Part shown: positions 46,578 to 57,325 of the stretch, one piece after another
How positions within the stretch are numbered: the first letter of the stretch is position 1
Layout of the letters: each line of letters opens with the position of its first letter
NCBI GenBank assembly: GCA_019633425.1
Contig: WSUB01000022.1
Span: forward strand, 248,001-312,000
Direction of reading: 5' to 3'
Source: Tulasnella sp. 424
Taxonomy: Eukaryota; Basidiomycota; Agaricomycetes; Cantharellales; Tulasnellaceae
Length of the DNA stretch: 64,000 bases
Program-made: the position numbers and the translations under genes
The notes under the pieces: model-generated
What the model was told of the DNA's origin: nothing
The model's input: only the letters and a program-made list of their open reading frames with translations
Databases searched by the model: none

Positions 46578-47598
46578 TAGGTTCACATGTAAGCCCCGCT
46601 CCGGAGGCGGAGCACCTTCGCTCGAAGGGGCTTAGGACAAGGTGCGCGCGTCGAGGGGGTGACTTCCCCACCGAATTCCTTCCTCACCACTACCTTGATC
46701 CAACTCGATGTATTAGTAGAAGCTGTAGTAGATCCCTTTTCGAGCATCCATGTCAACTCCCGAGGCAAAAGGCACCAAATCAATGGAAATAGCTGTGCCC
46801 TAAGACGTCACCATCCCGACCCTCACGATTTTCCTTCATAGCGCTCCCCCCGGGCACAGCATCGAGAGGGAGAGCTCGACTTTAGATACAATACGATACC
46901 CTCAGCTTCCATCTCAAATTTCGTGGCTCGAAAATGATTATATGAGGAGTTATTGCGGATGCAATCCCCTCCGGGGGGTGAGCGCCACATTGAGCTCCCA
47001 CGCTTCCTCGCCAGCTGCTTCACTACCACGTCCCCCCTTGGGCTGCACCCCGCGCTTGCGACGACGTGGAGGGGTAGCTGGACCACTGGTTTCTTCCTTT
47101 TCTGGCATGCAGGCTGCAGACTGGACTGAAACGGAGGTGAATCGACCTCGCTCAGGGCGGCAGGCCCTTCCGGCGCGCTCTCTCCCGCCGAGAGCGGAAG
47201 CAGATGCTGCCGTCAAGGTCTGCCCAGAGCCTCAATGACCACCAAAATTCACACGATCCATGTAGACTAGATACTGAAGCTTATGTCTCAGTTTGGTATC
47301 TATAGAGCAAAAGCCGAATAGCGATTCACCTGTTTCTTTCTGGAACGAGAATTTTTCTCCCTCCCCTGGAAAGCAGCCCGCACGAAGCACTAACTAGGCT
47401 GCTGGCTGGTAATCCGCTGGCATATGTCTATTTAATTGCCTCTTTAGTACCTATCTACCAAATATCTAATCTAAAGAAGCTGAAAATGGGTGAGAAGGGA
47501 GGGGGGAAAGTCACCCCCCAAATCGCGGCACCTTGTCCTAAGCCGCTCCTAGCGGAGGAGCTCGCGCCGGAGCTAAGGGGCTTACATCCGTGAGCCTA
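46578..47598. mobile_element. MULE-like element, 1021 bp, with 9-bp TSD
   Basis: CATGACTCA is duplicated at 46569-46577 and 47599-47607. The ends are imperfect inverted repeats of about 90 bases starting TAGG(T/C)TCAC, with ATGTAAGCCCC and CTTAGGACAAGGTGC inside. The interior has a GC-rich stretch (46940-47240) open on both strands, whose minus-strand reading is basic (PPRRRKRGVQPKGG), but no transposase is recognised. It may carry a captured gene piece. It lies between the X6 remnant and Y3, about 200 bases before the Y3 start. Confidence 0.85.
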
Positions 47599-47801
47599 CA
47601 TGACTCAATTGTCCATCCCACCAACTCCGGCAGTACTGCCCCGGACCACTTCCGACTCCAATCGTTCCCTACAACCGCGGACTGGGTACAATTGAGAGCC
47701 ATTCTTTCTGATTACGACCTTTTCGGTGTGTTCTTCCTCGGTCGAAAGGCAGCAACCGAACCCGACCCCGTCGACTTCCAGTTACGCAGCACATTGAAGT
47801 C

Positions 47802-49362
47802 ATGAGCACGACAACTGCAAAAGATGCTACCAGGCAAGTGGAAGAACAAGGCTTAACAGGTAGCACAAATATGAATCAGAGGGAAGAGCTGAAGGGAGAT
47901 ACCGATAGAAGCCTGCTGGCTCAGTGTCTTACCCCCAAACAACAGGTATGGCAGATATCAACGTTTTGATTGGATAGAGCTCCGTCTGACACAACGGTAG
48001 ATTATACCTGAGCTTGTTGAAGCAATGCGCTCTAATTCCCCACAAATCCAGCTCGATGCCGCGCACCAGATCCGCCGGTTGACACAAATCTTAGGCCCTC
48101 CAGCGGAAGTCGGCGCACAAATCGTCATTGACTCGGGTCTTCTCCCAACCATAATCGAGCTGCTCTCTTCAAAGGACGCCGGCCTGGTCTCGGAATCCGC
48201 ATGGATACTGGTTAACGTAGCTGCTGGAACGTCCGATCAGACCTCAGAGATTGTCGACGGAGGCGGTATTCCGAAGCTGATCGCCGTATTTCGAACCGCT
48301 CCGGACGGAGCAAAATTAAGCGCTTTGATGGTTCTGGGAAACATTGCGGCAGAATCGGGGCGTCTCCGGGAGATCCTCATACGAGAAGGTGGCATCGAGC
48401 CAGCTTTGGAGGTGTTGGGAGATCCAGAGCGATACCCCCCGAAATTCTTCGATGCCGCCGCGTGGATGATAGAAAGAGCGACTGTTCAAGAAGGTGGTAG
48501 GCACGTTCTATTGGAGATGGTATGTGAATCGAAGTTGTTTAGCGGGTCGTCTGACTTATACGACCTACATTAGGGAAAACCGGTCCTACCAATACTGCTC
48601 AAGTTTATTCAACTCAGGTCCCATGACAACACAGAAGCTATGTCTTACGTATTAAAAGCTTTAAGACGAATTACCTCCAATCCAGAAGCAGTTAACACAA
48701 TCATCAATTCCCAAATGACGTTCTGCCTCGTTCAGCTCTGTGTTACGGAAAACCGGGGTTTGCAAGAGGACGCAATTCGTATCTTGAGCCGATTTACAGC
48801 TGGGAGTAAAGAAACCGTGCAGGCAGCTCTCGAAAACGGTATCCTGGACGCGCTTCAGCATTGCATTAGCGTACGGATCAAGGTCGGAACCGTTTGTTGG
48901 GCAGCAGGCAACGTGGCCCGTGGCACAGTTTCCCAGGTGATCGCTCTTGTCAAATCCCCCCTCATACCGCTGGTTGTCGGGGTTGCGCTCGACGAAACCA
49001 TTTCGTTAACCTCGAGGCAAGAAGCGGCGAAGGCTCTCTACCATGCAGCAAGGGCGGCATCATATGCCCCTCAGCTTTTGGAGCCATTGGTAGAAGCAAG
49101 ATGTATCGAGGCCTTATCTGAAATGTTATCCCTGGAGGATGGAAGACTCGGGTACCTTGTCCTCAGCGGAATCGAATATTTTACGGCAACCGAATGGCGT
49201 GGCCAGAAGCAGGCTATTGCGCGACTCAAAGCCTGCGATGGAATTCGCCGTCTTCGAGATGTGAGGTTCAAGGCCTGGGCCCGGAAGGGTATGGCAGAGA
49301 GGATAGCCCAAGGGATGTTAAGGACGCACTTTCCTGAGTTTTCTAAATACCCCAGAGTTTAG
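47802..49362 (+). CDS. Y3: importin-alpha-like armadillo-repeat protein, intact
   Basis: Exons 47802-47945, 48001-48519 and 48574-49362 give 483 aa, with exon lengths identical to Y1 (144, 519, 789). Motifs are SLLAQCLTPKQQ in the head, GTSDQTSEIVDGGGIPKLIA, LGNIAAESGRLREIL, CWAAGNVARGTVSQVIALV and the tail HFPEFSKYPRV. The head is polar, not the basic IBB of importin-alpha. Its upstream region carries the 1021-bp element, so its promoter may differ from that of Y1. Partner and role unknown; the fold assignment is secure from the repeats. Confidence 0.83.
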
Positions 49363-49675
49363 GCTTGTTGGTCGGGTGGGGTGAGTGACATGGCCGGCTT
49401 TGCGTTTTGATTTGCGCCAACAGACAGAAACTTCGGTTACTTTTAAGAACGTACAATAGATACGGAACCATCGTAACAAAGCTTGCGGCACTGAAATAAC
49501 TAGGAATCGGGTCGCCGAACGCAATCGTGGGGTGCTCGTGGGCTTGCGGATTACCCAGGCCCGAGAGAAGTGGGAATAAAGTATTCATCTGGCTTTAATC
49601 AGCTGTGACTCAAAGATTCCGAGTCCACATGTTTCATACACTCAAACAGAGGAACATAATATACGTGCCCCATAG

Positions 49676-51168
49676 ATGTCAGATAACGTTCTCGCCAACG
49701 TCAGTCCTGAGTGCCAAGCCCCGACACAGCCACTAGGCCCATCTCCGGTGAAACGACAATTTCTCGGCTTCACTGAGGGGACGCACTAACAAGTAAATAT
49801 TCAACTAAGTAGATCCCGCAGATAATTATGAATGGGATCAATTAAAATGAGCGGTCCGTTCGCCTCGACGCAACATCCAAGCTCCGAAGGCTGCTCACCA
49901 GAGAACCGGACCGTACGATTCAGTCCATCATTTCCTCCGGTCTTCTCTCCAGTCTCGTCGATATGCTTTCGACTGAAGACCTTGAACTAATGCGGTGCTC
50001 CGCATCTATCTTACTCGCTTTCGGTAGTTCGGAGCAGATATCAGCAGTTGCGGAAACCGGAGCCATCCCTAAACTCGTTTCCCTATTCTCAAGCGACTCC
50101 GAGGCAGCCAGGAACCTTTCTCTGTAGTCGTTGGGGAACATCGGAGGGGATTACCAACATTTGAGGGATGCGGTCTTTGAAGCTGGAGGCTGTCGACTGT
50201 TTCTGGAGGTGTTGGATAATCCGGAACATTTTACCGACGCGATTGTGGGACCAGCTGCTCAAGCTTTAGCGTGCTGTACGCGTCCTAACGCCGGGGGTCC
50301 CTTCAGCGACGAAGTGGTAAGTGGAGTCTGACCTTTGTTACCATGAGAGCTCTAACCATTACGATCTTAGACGCGTCAGATGATTCGCGTCCTCACGAAG
50401 TTCATTAAAAGACAGACAAACAGGCTATCAAAGTCACTTGATGATGTGGTGATGGCTCTTGGGCGTATCATCTCCACCGACACGGCAGTGGATACGGCGG
50501 TCGAGACGGGGATCACGCCCCAACTGGTGCAACTCAGTGCAGCGAGTTCATGGACTATCCAATACAACGCGATTCGATGCTTCGCCCGTTTCGCATCTCA
50601 AAGCCGAGCAGGAATGGAAACGGTAATCGAATGCGGAGGCCTAAAGTCGTTTGGCCTCGCTATTTCTTCCACACACTTCGAAATCCGGGGGGTGGGTTGC
50701 TGGGTCATCGATTCTATCCTCCACAGCACACCTGCCCACGTCAAATCCCTCATCAAGTCATCTGTCGTACCGGCTCTGGCTCGGGTTGTTTCGAACGAAG
50801 AGGAGTTGCCCGACACACGGGGTGAAGCGAATTTGGCTCTCTCGACCTTGGCGGGCAAGGCGAGAGGAGATGAAGAACTCGACCTTCTCGTCAAAGCCGG
50901 CATTGTCGAGGCGTTCTGCTCGGTTTTGCAACCTTCGGACTATCGCAACTCGTTATTAGCGCTTCAGGGCATTATAGCACTTCTGGAACAGGAATGGGTT
51001 GGACAGAAGGAGGCTCTCGCACGACTGAAAGCTGCCGGAGGGGCTACTCGTTTGAGGGCTGTAAGGGATGGCGCGAGCGATCAGGATCACTGGCAAGCCA
51101 TCCGACACATGGCTCAGGGAATTTTGAAGGCGCACATTCCCGAATCATCTCAGCAAACCCGGGTATAG
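49676..51168 (+). pseudogene. W1: armadillo-repeat copy with stops in exon 2
   Basis: A possible exon 1 starts at 49676. Exon 2 can be read as NERSVRLDATSKLRRLL and SEQISAVAETGAIPKLVSLF, but has TAA near 49837 and TAG at about 50126 (at the LGNIGGD repeat). Exon 3 (50371-51168) is fully open: TRQMIRVLTKF, VVPALARVVSNEEELPDTRG, ending SQQTRV. A shorter protein from the ATG at 50380 is possible but would be half a solenoid. I call it a pseudogene of the W group with a preserved second half. Confidence 0.72.
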
Positions 51169-51594
51169 AGCTTTGAAGCTTCGCATGGATTTCGAAGTGA
51201 CCACGCGGTACTGCTCCGCGGTGGTTTATTACATTGTTTGAGCTTGTCCTATATAACCCATCAAAGATCTTCATTATCATGCTTTAGAGATGACGGTGCT
51301 GAACCAGTGGTAGATCCGACCCATCTCACCAGAAACTAAGCGTCAATTATCTCCGAGGACTCATATTGTAGGGAAGCTGATTCGCATTGAAGTTCAAATG
51401 CTATTAATTGTATCTTCATTAGTTGCTTGTTCCCGCGTGGGGACTGTATTATTCCGACTCGGTAGCATCCCTAGGTATACAACATAATGAGCCCAATGTG
51501 CAACGTCCTTTCTGGGTACAGTGACAGGATCCCAGAAAGGTGTGCTTAATCGAAAAAAATGAGGCACCTCCCGCCGGGCACGAGGGACTTTCTC
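51169..51594. other. W1 3' flank, no gene seen
   Basis: Spacer between W1 and the cyclin fragment, which converges on it. Confidence 0.4.
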
Positions 51595-51996
51595 TCAAGC
51601 TTCGTCACAGTAAACCTGCCGCAGGACTCGGACTTGTTCAGGTACGTGTTGTTTGCAGATTACCTTTGAGACGATCATGAAGGCCGAGATGGCGAGACGG
51701 TGTTTGCTAGGTCTGCGGGTGGCGGGGAAACGGCGATTGAGACGCGAAAGGAGGAAGAGAGCGCAATCGGTCACGGGTGAGGCGAGGCGAGTCCGATGGA
51801 GAGCACATGCGATGAACACGGCGAGGGTGAGTTGAGAGCCAGATATGCTTAGCCCTCAGCAGAGTGATAAAGCGACGGTGGGCGAGACGCTTACCCTGGA
51901 TTTATGTCCAGAGTGACGGTTGGGGGTAATGAGGAGGTAGATGTGGAACGGGATTGTGTTTGCTAACAAGGGTGATCGACTTGATGGAGCGAGCAT
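51595..51996 (-). pseudogene. Truncated cyclin N-terminal domain fragment
   Basis: Minus-strand ATG at 51996 (MLAPSSRSPLLANTIP) with a donor at 51894, then an exon reading VFIACALHRTRLASP, CALFLLSRLNRRFP and HRLAISAFMIVSKV. This matches the start of the cyclin box of fungal PCL-type cyclins (usually ...FISAFMIASKVICDD). After the SK|V junction the reading ends within a few codons (VYCDEA, stop at 51597), so the remaining cyclin box is missing. The acceptor of the first intron is unclear. It is probably a gene remnant. Confidence 0.55.
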
Positions 51997-52305
51997 ATTG
52001 GTGATCTTGGACTTGCGGTTAGGAGGGTGAGGCGCCAGGTCAGGAACGTTGTGATTGGTTGAAAAATCGGTCGCAAGCGGTCTGCTGACGTAAGCTGCAA
52101 ATCGGTCACGCGCTACCGACCCCGTGACGAAAGTCGCCGCCTAACCGCACTCGCCGTGAGTCAAAGTGAATCAGTTCGCGGAGGTTTTGATAGGAACCCC
52201 AGTTCATCGCGGGTAAGTGCTCCAGATATCCATGCCTTTCTCTTACCATGTATTCCCTGCGCTGTCCTCGCACAGCCTCCATTGTCGGCATCACCATCAC
52301 CAGCC
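51997..52305. other. Divergent region between cyclin fragment and W2
   Basis: No further gene supported. It lies between two outward-facing starts. Confidence 0.4.
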
Positions 52306-53869
52306 ATGACGGACACAACTGAAAGCGCCCCAGTCGAGGGCATTGCGAATCTCACTTTGCAAGACGAAGTTGAAGCAGAGCTCAGTCTATCCGAAGAAGA
52401 ATCGGATGAGAGCGGGTTGGATGGATACCTTGGGTATGATGAGGTGGGCCGGTCACGCCATGAACCTCATGTCCCCGCCCGCCAAGCTAAAATATGCTCT
52501 AGGTTGATCCCGAAGCTGTCAAGGAAATTCACTCTAAAGATCGAGATGTGCGACTCCAAGCAACGATCAAGATTAGGCGGTTTTTGGGTTCACAGGAAGC
52601 GGTTATTCAATCTGTTGTCGACTCGGGGATTCTTCCCACTGTCATCGAGATGCTATCCTGGGATGATCCTGAATTCTTGATTGAGGCAATCTTGATCTTG
52701 ATCAACATTACCGCTGGAACCTCAGAGCAGACATCAGCAGTGATTGATGCCGGTGCCCTGCCGAAGCTCTTGGCGCTGTTCCCAAGTAGCCCAATGAGCG
52801 GCAAGGAAGACATTCTGTTGATATTTGGGAACGTATTGGGAGACTCCGAACCTCTGAGACAGGTCGGGGTCCGAGCGGGCGGCATTGAGCTCGCCTTAGA
52901 TGTGCTGCGTGTTCCGGATACGTACGCCCCAAATTGCATCGATTCAGCCGCTTGGGTAGTAGCAGCCGCAACGAATCACGGTAAATTCCCTGACGATGAC
53001 TTGGTACGTTGGGAAATAAATGGCTCGTCATGACCTCTACTCACGTTCGACTGTCGCAGGCAACCGAAATGATATCGGTGTTGACCACCTTCCTTCAAGA
53101 TCATCTCTTCGAGAGGGAAGCCGACAGACTGTCGGAAGCGATCACTGAAACGATCAAAGCCCTTCGCCAACTTTCTGTCCACCACGACGTGACAACTGCG
53201 ATTCACAAACATCGTATCATTCACCGCATTGTGCAACTATGCACGACCAAAGATAATCATCGCTTGCGAGAGGACGCCCTTGGTCTGATTTCTCGCACGA
53301 GTTGTGGGGGCGAGGAATGTATGGATGCGTTGATGGATGCCGGATGTTTGGACGCCTTAGAGACTTGCATCACGGAGCATGCTCGAAGCCGGAGCAAAGT
53401 GTGTTCGGCGGTGGTAGATATCGCTCGTGGTACCCCTTCACATGTCAAGGCACTCATAAAATCACTACTCTTACCCCACATCTTTCAAGTGCTGTTGGAC
53501 GCAGAGGAGGCCGATCGGTCGCGTCTCGAAGCGGCAAGGGTGATGCTGAGTCTGGCAGAAACAGCTACCATTCATACCGAACTCCTGGACCCAATGGTCG
53601 ACAGGTGTTACGTGGAGACATTATCTCGGGCCCTTCTCTCTGATGAGTCCGAAGGGCTTGGGATTACCCTTCAAGCCATCGAGCAAATCCTCAACACAAA
53701 ATGGGATGGACGGCAACGGATTCTGGAGCGGTTCACCGCCTCGGATGGGCCTCACCGTGTTCGGAATGTGAGAACGAGACGACGTACTCAAAAAACGGAA
53801 GCTGCCAGTATTGCTCGGAGGGTGCTGCAAGCTCATTTCCCACAGCTTTCGCGACCACCAAGAGTATAG
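52306..53869 (+). CDS. W2: importin-alpha-like armadillo-repeat protein, intact
   Basis: Exons 52306-52443, 52503-53003 and 53060-53869 give 482 aa. The head is acidic (LSLSEEESDESGLDGYLGYD) in place of a basic IBB. Repeats include GTSEQTSAVIDAGALPKLLA and FGNVLGDSEPLRQVGV. The second half is the most diverged of the group (CSAVVDIARGTPSHVKALI) and keeps no WxxxN pattern. The tail is HFPQLSRPPRV. The first donor (GTGGGC) is weak but the phases agree with W3-W6. It is probably an older member than the W3-W5 group. Confidence 0.8.
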
Positions 53870-53939
53870 TTAAGACGGTGAAATTTCACTCATGTAATAT
53901 ATATTATTAAGGACGATTGATCGCTGGGATGGTGGGAAT

Positions 53940-54448
53940 CTAGTCTAAGAAAGCGCGAGCGCTCGAGGTGTCGTCGAGGTGCCTGCGACCTCCAGCTTAG
54001 CACCGAGAGTTTCACCTTAGGTGGGTGTCCAGTAAACTCCACGCTCTAGCTTAACGCCTCATCAGTTATAACGCGATCCTTTGTCAGAGCCTTTCTCGCG
54101 AGACCTACGGAACCGGCCCCGTGCTATCCCCGTCTTAACGCCGATAACCCACCCTGTTTGGGAAATCGTGGCGGCCGACTCGGCAAAATCAACCGACGGC
54201 AATTACATCACAGTCAAATCGAAGTCACTTCCCGGAAAGACAGATCTCCCGCTTCGCTCTTGGCATGCCGGCGACCGTAATATTTACGCCTGTAATTTTG
54301 GCTTGGCGTCAGAACCACGAAACGTCGCGAATTCAAAATCGTATTTGACCCCCTCCCGACGGCCTTTGCAGCTCCGTGACGAAAGAATAAAGCCTCCGAC
54401 AACAACCGTCCCCCCATCCGACGCCAACTCCATCTTTAATCACTGAAC
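53940..54448 (+). repeat. Upstream block of W3, repeated before W4 and W5
   Basis: About 500 bases shared with 56840-57325 and 59260-59756 (landmarks GTCGTCGAGGTGCCTG, TCCCGCTTCGCTCTTG-type, GACGGC-TTTGCAGC-type). It shows that W3-W5 arose by tandem duplication of gene plus promoter. Confidence 0.75.
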
Positions 54449-56169
54449 ATGAACGCGAAGACTGAAGACATCGGAATGGAGACCGTGGAAAATCGGCCCG
54501 ACCAAGACGAGTCCGACAACGAGGATGAGGAGGTTGATGAAAGTGTGCTGGATGGGTACCTGACGGAAGAAAAACATGTACGGGGAGACTTGCCCTCCAA
54601 TAACTGCACTGAAAATACAATTTGCCCTCTTAGATTGCGCCTGAAATCGTCAACGCGTTCCGGTCGAATGACAGGGACGTTCGTTTAGAGGCCGCTAAAA
54701 AGCTCAAGCAGCTGGGAGATAAGAGGGAGACACTCGCCGCTCAAGAGATCGTCAATGCCGGTCTTCTNNNNNNNNNNNNNNNNNNNNNNNNNNNNNNNNN
54801 NNNNNNNNNNNNNNNNNNNNNNNNNNNNNNNNNNNNNNNNNNNNNNNNNNNNNNNNNNNNNNNNNNGGCCGCTAAAAAGCTCAAGCAGCTGGGAGATAAG
54901 AGGGAGACACTCGCCGCTCAAGAGATCGTCAATGCCGGTCTTCTTCCCTCTATTGTTGAGATGATGTCTTCGGATGACATCCAGTCGCAGGTCCGAGCCA
55001 CTGGGCTTGTGGCCTTAGTCACAGCTTCCGAGTCAGAGCAGACATCCGCGGCTGTTGAAGCAGGCGTTATCCCGAGACTTATTACTCTCGCCTCGTCGAT
55101 GACTTCTAAAAGAGTTCGGAATAACTCACTGCTCGCGATGGGAAACATTGGGAAAGACTCGCAGCAGCTGAGGGATAAGCTAATTCAGGAGGGAGGGCTG
55201 AAGCCACCGTTGGATGTGTTAGCCAATCCATCAAAGTATCCAAATAACACCTTAAGCTTGGCGGCGGATACGATCCACGGCTGTAATTGCTCAGATAGAG
55301 GGAAGATGCCTGGATACGAGGTGGTATGTAGTGTGGAATTTGCCCAGACGAATCCCTGATCGAACTTCCTCTGGCAGATCCGACAGGTGATCCCAGTCCT
55401 CTTGGGATATATTTTATACCAAAGGAACGAAACTTCACAGTCCCTTCACGACTGTCTGGTGTGCCTCAGTCATATTCTAGAGGATGAGTCTCAAGTCGAC
55501 GATATCCTACGAAATGACGTTGTTCCCCGGCTTGTGCACCTCTGCACTTCCCAAGAGGCTGAGACACGGCACAACGCGCTGCAATGCGTCACTAAAATCA
55601 TACGGTCCAGCGTAGATGGAACAGAGAAGCTGATCAATGCTGGAATCCTCCCCATCTTCAAAACCTGCATCGAAGGCAGCGAACAAGATCGCAGGTTGGC
55701 CTGCTTTGGAGCTTCAAATCTAGTCGTCGGAACCCTCGATCATGCAAGAGCTTTCATGGGGTTAGACGTCGTACCCATCTTCGTCAAGCTCGTTTCGAAT
55801 GAAGAAGAGGTTCCCGGAATCAGGAACGACGCGGCATGGACTCTCTCTAATCTTGCCCTATGGGGACGAGAGCACCACGACATACTCGATACACTTCTCG
55901 AGGCCAATGTCGTTGAGTCTCTCTGTATAGGATTAACCTTGGAGAAGCAGGATGAAGTCGAAATCTCGCTCCAAGGCATCCAAAGCTTTTTCAGGCCACA
56001 GTGGGAGGGGCAAGAGAGAGCGATCGAGAGGATCATAGCTGGGGACGGAATCGATCAGCTGCGCGCGTTGAGGGCCAGAAAGGACTTACGACGGACTCAA
56101 CTACCGAGGACGGCTCAAACGCTCCTAGAATCGCACTTCCCCGACTTTAGGAGGGCGGCACGGGTATAG
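54449..56169 (+). CDS. W3: importin-alpha-like armadillo-repeat protein, spanning a false gap
   Basis: Exons 54449-54577, 54634-55323 and 55378-56169. Exon 2 includes 99 N and a 78-base duplication; collapsing these 177 bases leaves 513 nt and a 477-aa product, the same size as W5's exon 2. The head is acidic (DNEDEEVDESVLDGYLTEEK). Repeats read SEQTSAAVEAGVIPRLITL, MGNIGKDSQQLRDKL and AAWTLSNLA, the latter keeping the importin-alpha WxxxN pattern. The tail is HFPDFRRAARV. W3 and W4 are about 90 percent alike by eye. Partner unknown. Confidence 0.83.
54690..54944. other. Assembly gap (N 54768-54866) flanked by a 78-base exact duplication
   Basis: The 78 bases at 54690-54767 recur exactly at 54867-54944. 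Flank plus N is 177 bases, the same sum as at the COQ6 gap. W4 reads continuously through the equivalent place (about 57567-57645), so no sequence is missing. Confidence 0.93.
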
Positions 56170-57325
56170 CAGCTGTGTAAATTCGTATAGCTCGTTTCCG
56201 TATTGTATGTAGAACGAATATGCTCTGCCTAAATATGTTTTGTGATAAGTGGGTCAGGTGTACATTACTGTCGCTACCCTTTGATGGCCATCTAAAACCC
56301 AGGAAATAAAGTAAGTACCTTGAAAAGTATCCTGGGTGCAATTAGCAGATTACCTTCTCTGAGTCAGACCCAAACCACCGCTATCCCTAATCTAATACTA
56401 TAGTGTTTCGTTTATACCGGATATCCCGTGTCCCAATCCCCCATCCGATCCGGTCAATTTTTTGCGATGTCCCAATGTCCCGACGGGTCGCGCCGTCCGG
56501 GACAGGTGTCTCCACCGGTAAATAACACGTGACTTGAAGAGAAACCGGTCGTAACTCAAGGCTTTCAAGTATAATATTTTTTTTCCCACTTTGCGAACAA
56601 TCAGGTAGGGAAATCTCTTGGATATCTCCATTTCTCACCCCTCACTCGGCACGCTGAACCATAGCACTCCCTGGGCCACCATCCGCTCCGGCCAAACCTT
56701 GACCCGCATCCCAGCCACTTGTGCCGTCGCTCCGGTATGGTGACGCCGGTAAGATCTTTTTCCCGTGTCCCATGGCCACTGGTATTAACGAGTATACGAG
56801 TTTCACTCTGTGCGGATGCCGAGAATCTAATAATAGGGAGCACTCGAGGAGTCGTCGAGGTGCCTGCGGCCTCCAGCTTAGCACCCACAACTTCACCTTG
56901 GACCCCAGTAGACTCCACGTTCTAGCTCATCGCCGGATTAGTTATAACGCGACCCTTTGTCATAGCAGCCTTCTCCTTGCGGGACCGGCCCCGTGCTATC
57001 TCCGTCTCAACGCCGATCACCCTGTTCGGAAAGAGTGGCCGACGCCACGGATTCGGCAAATTCGAAATCGGCGACAATCACATCACAGTCAAATCGAAGT
57101 TACTCCCCGAAAGACAAATCTCCCGCTTCGCTCTTGTCATGCCGGCGACCGCCAGATTTACGCCTGTAATTTTGCCTTGGCGTCAGAATCATGCAACGTC
57201 GCGAATCCAAAATCTTCTTTGACTCCTTCGCGACGGCTTTTACAGCCCCGTTACGAAAAATCCAGCCTACGACGACAACCGCGCCCTGGCCCATACGACA
57301 CCAACTCCATCTCTAATCACCGAAC
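56170..57325. other. W3-W4 spacer with a possible inserted element
   Basis: Compared with the W4-W5 spacer, about 420 bases between roughly 56395 and 56815 are extra. They are rich in CCCGTGTCCC-type words near both ends (about 56426 and 56762, same orientation), and the two ends show weak inverted similarity starting GTG. After that comes the W upstream block (56840-57325). No gene seen. Confidence 0.45.

Noticed and set aside
46942..47238. GC-rich open frame inside the 1021-bp element as a transposase
   Set aside because: About 98 codons, open on both strands because of GC content, without a DDE or zinc-finger pattern.
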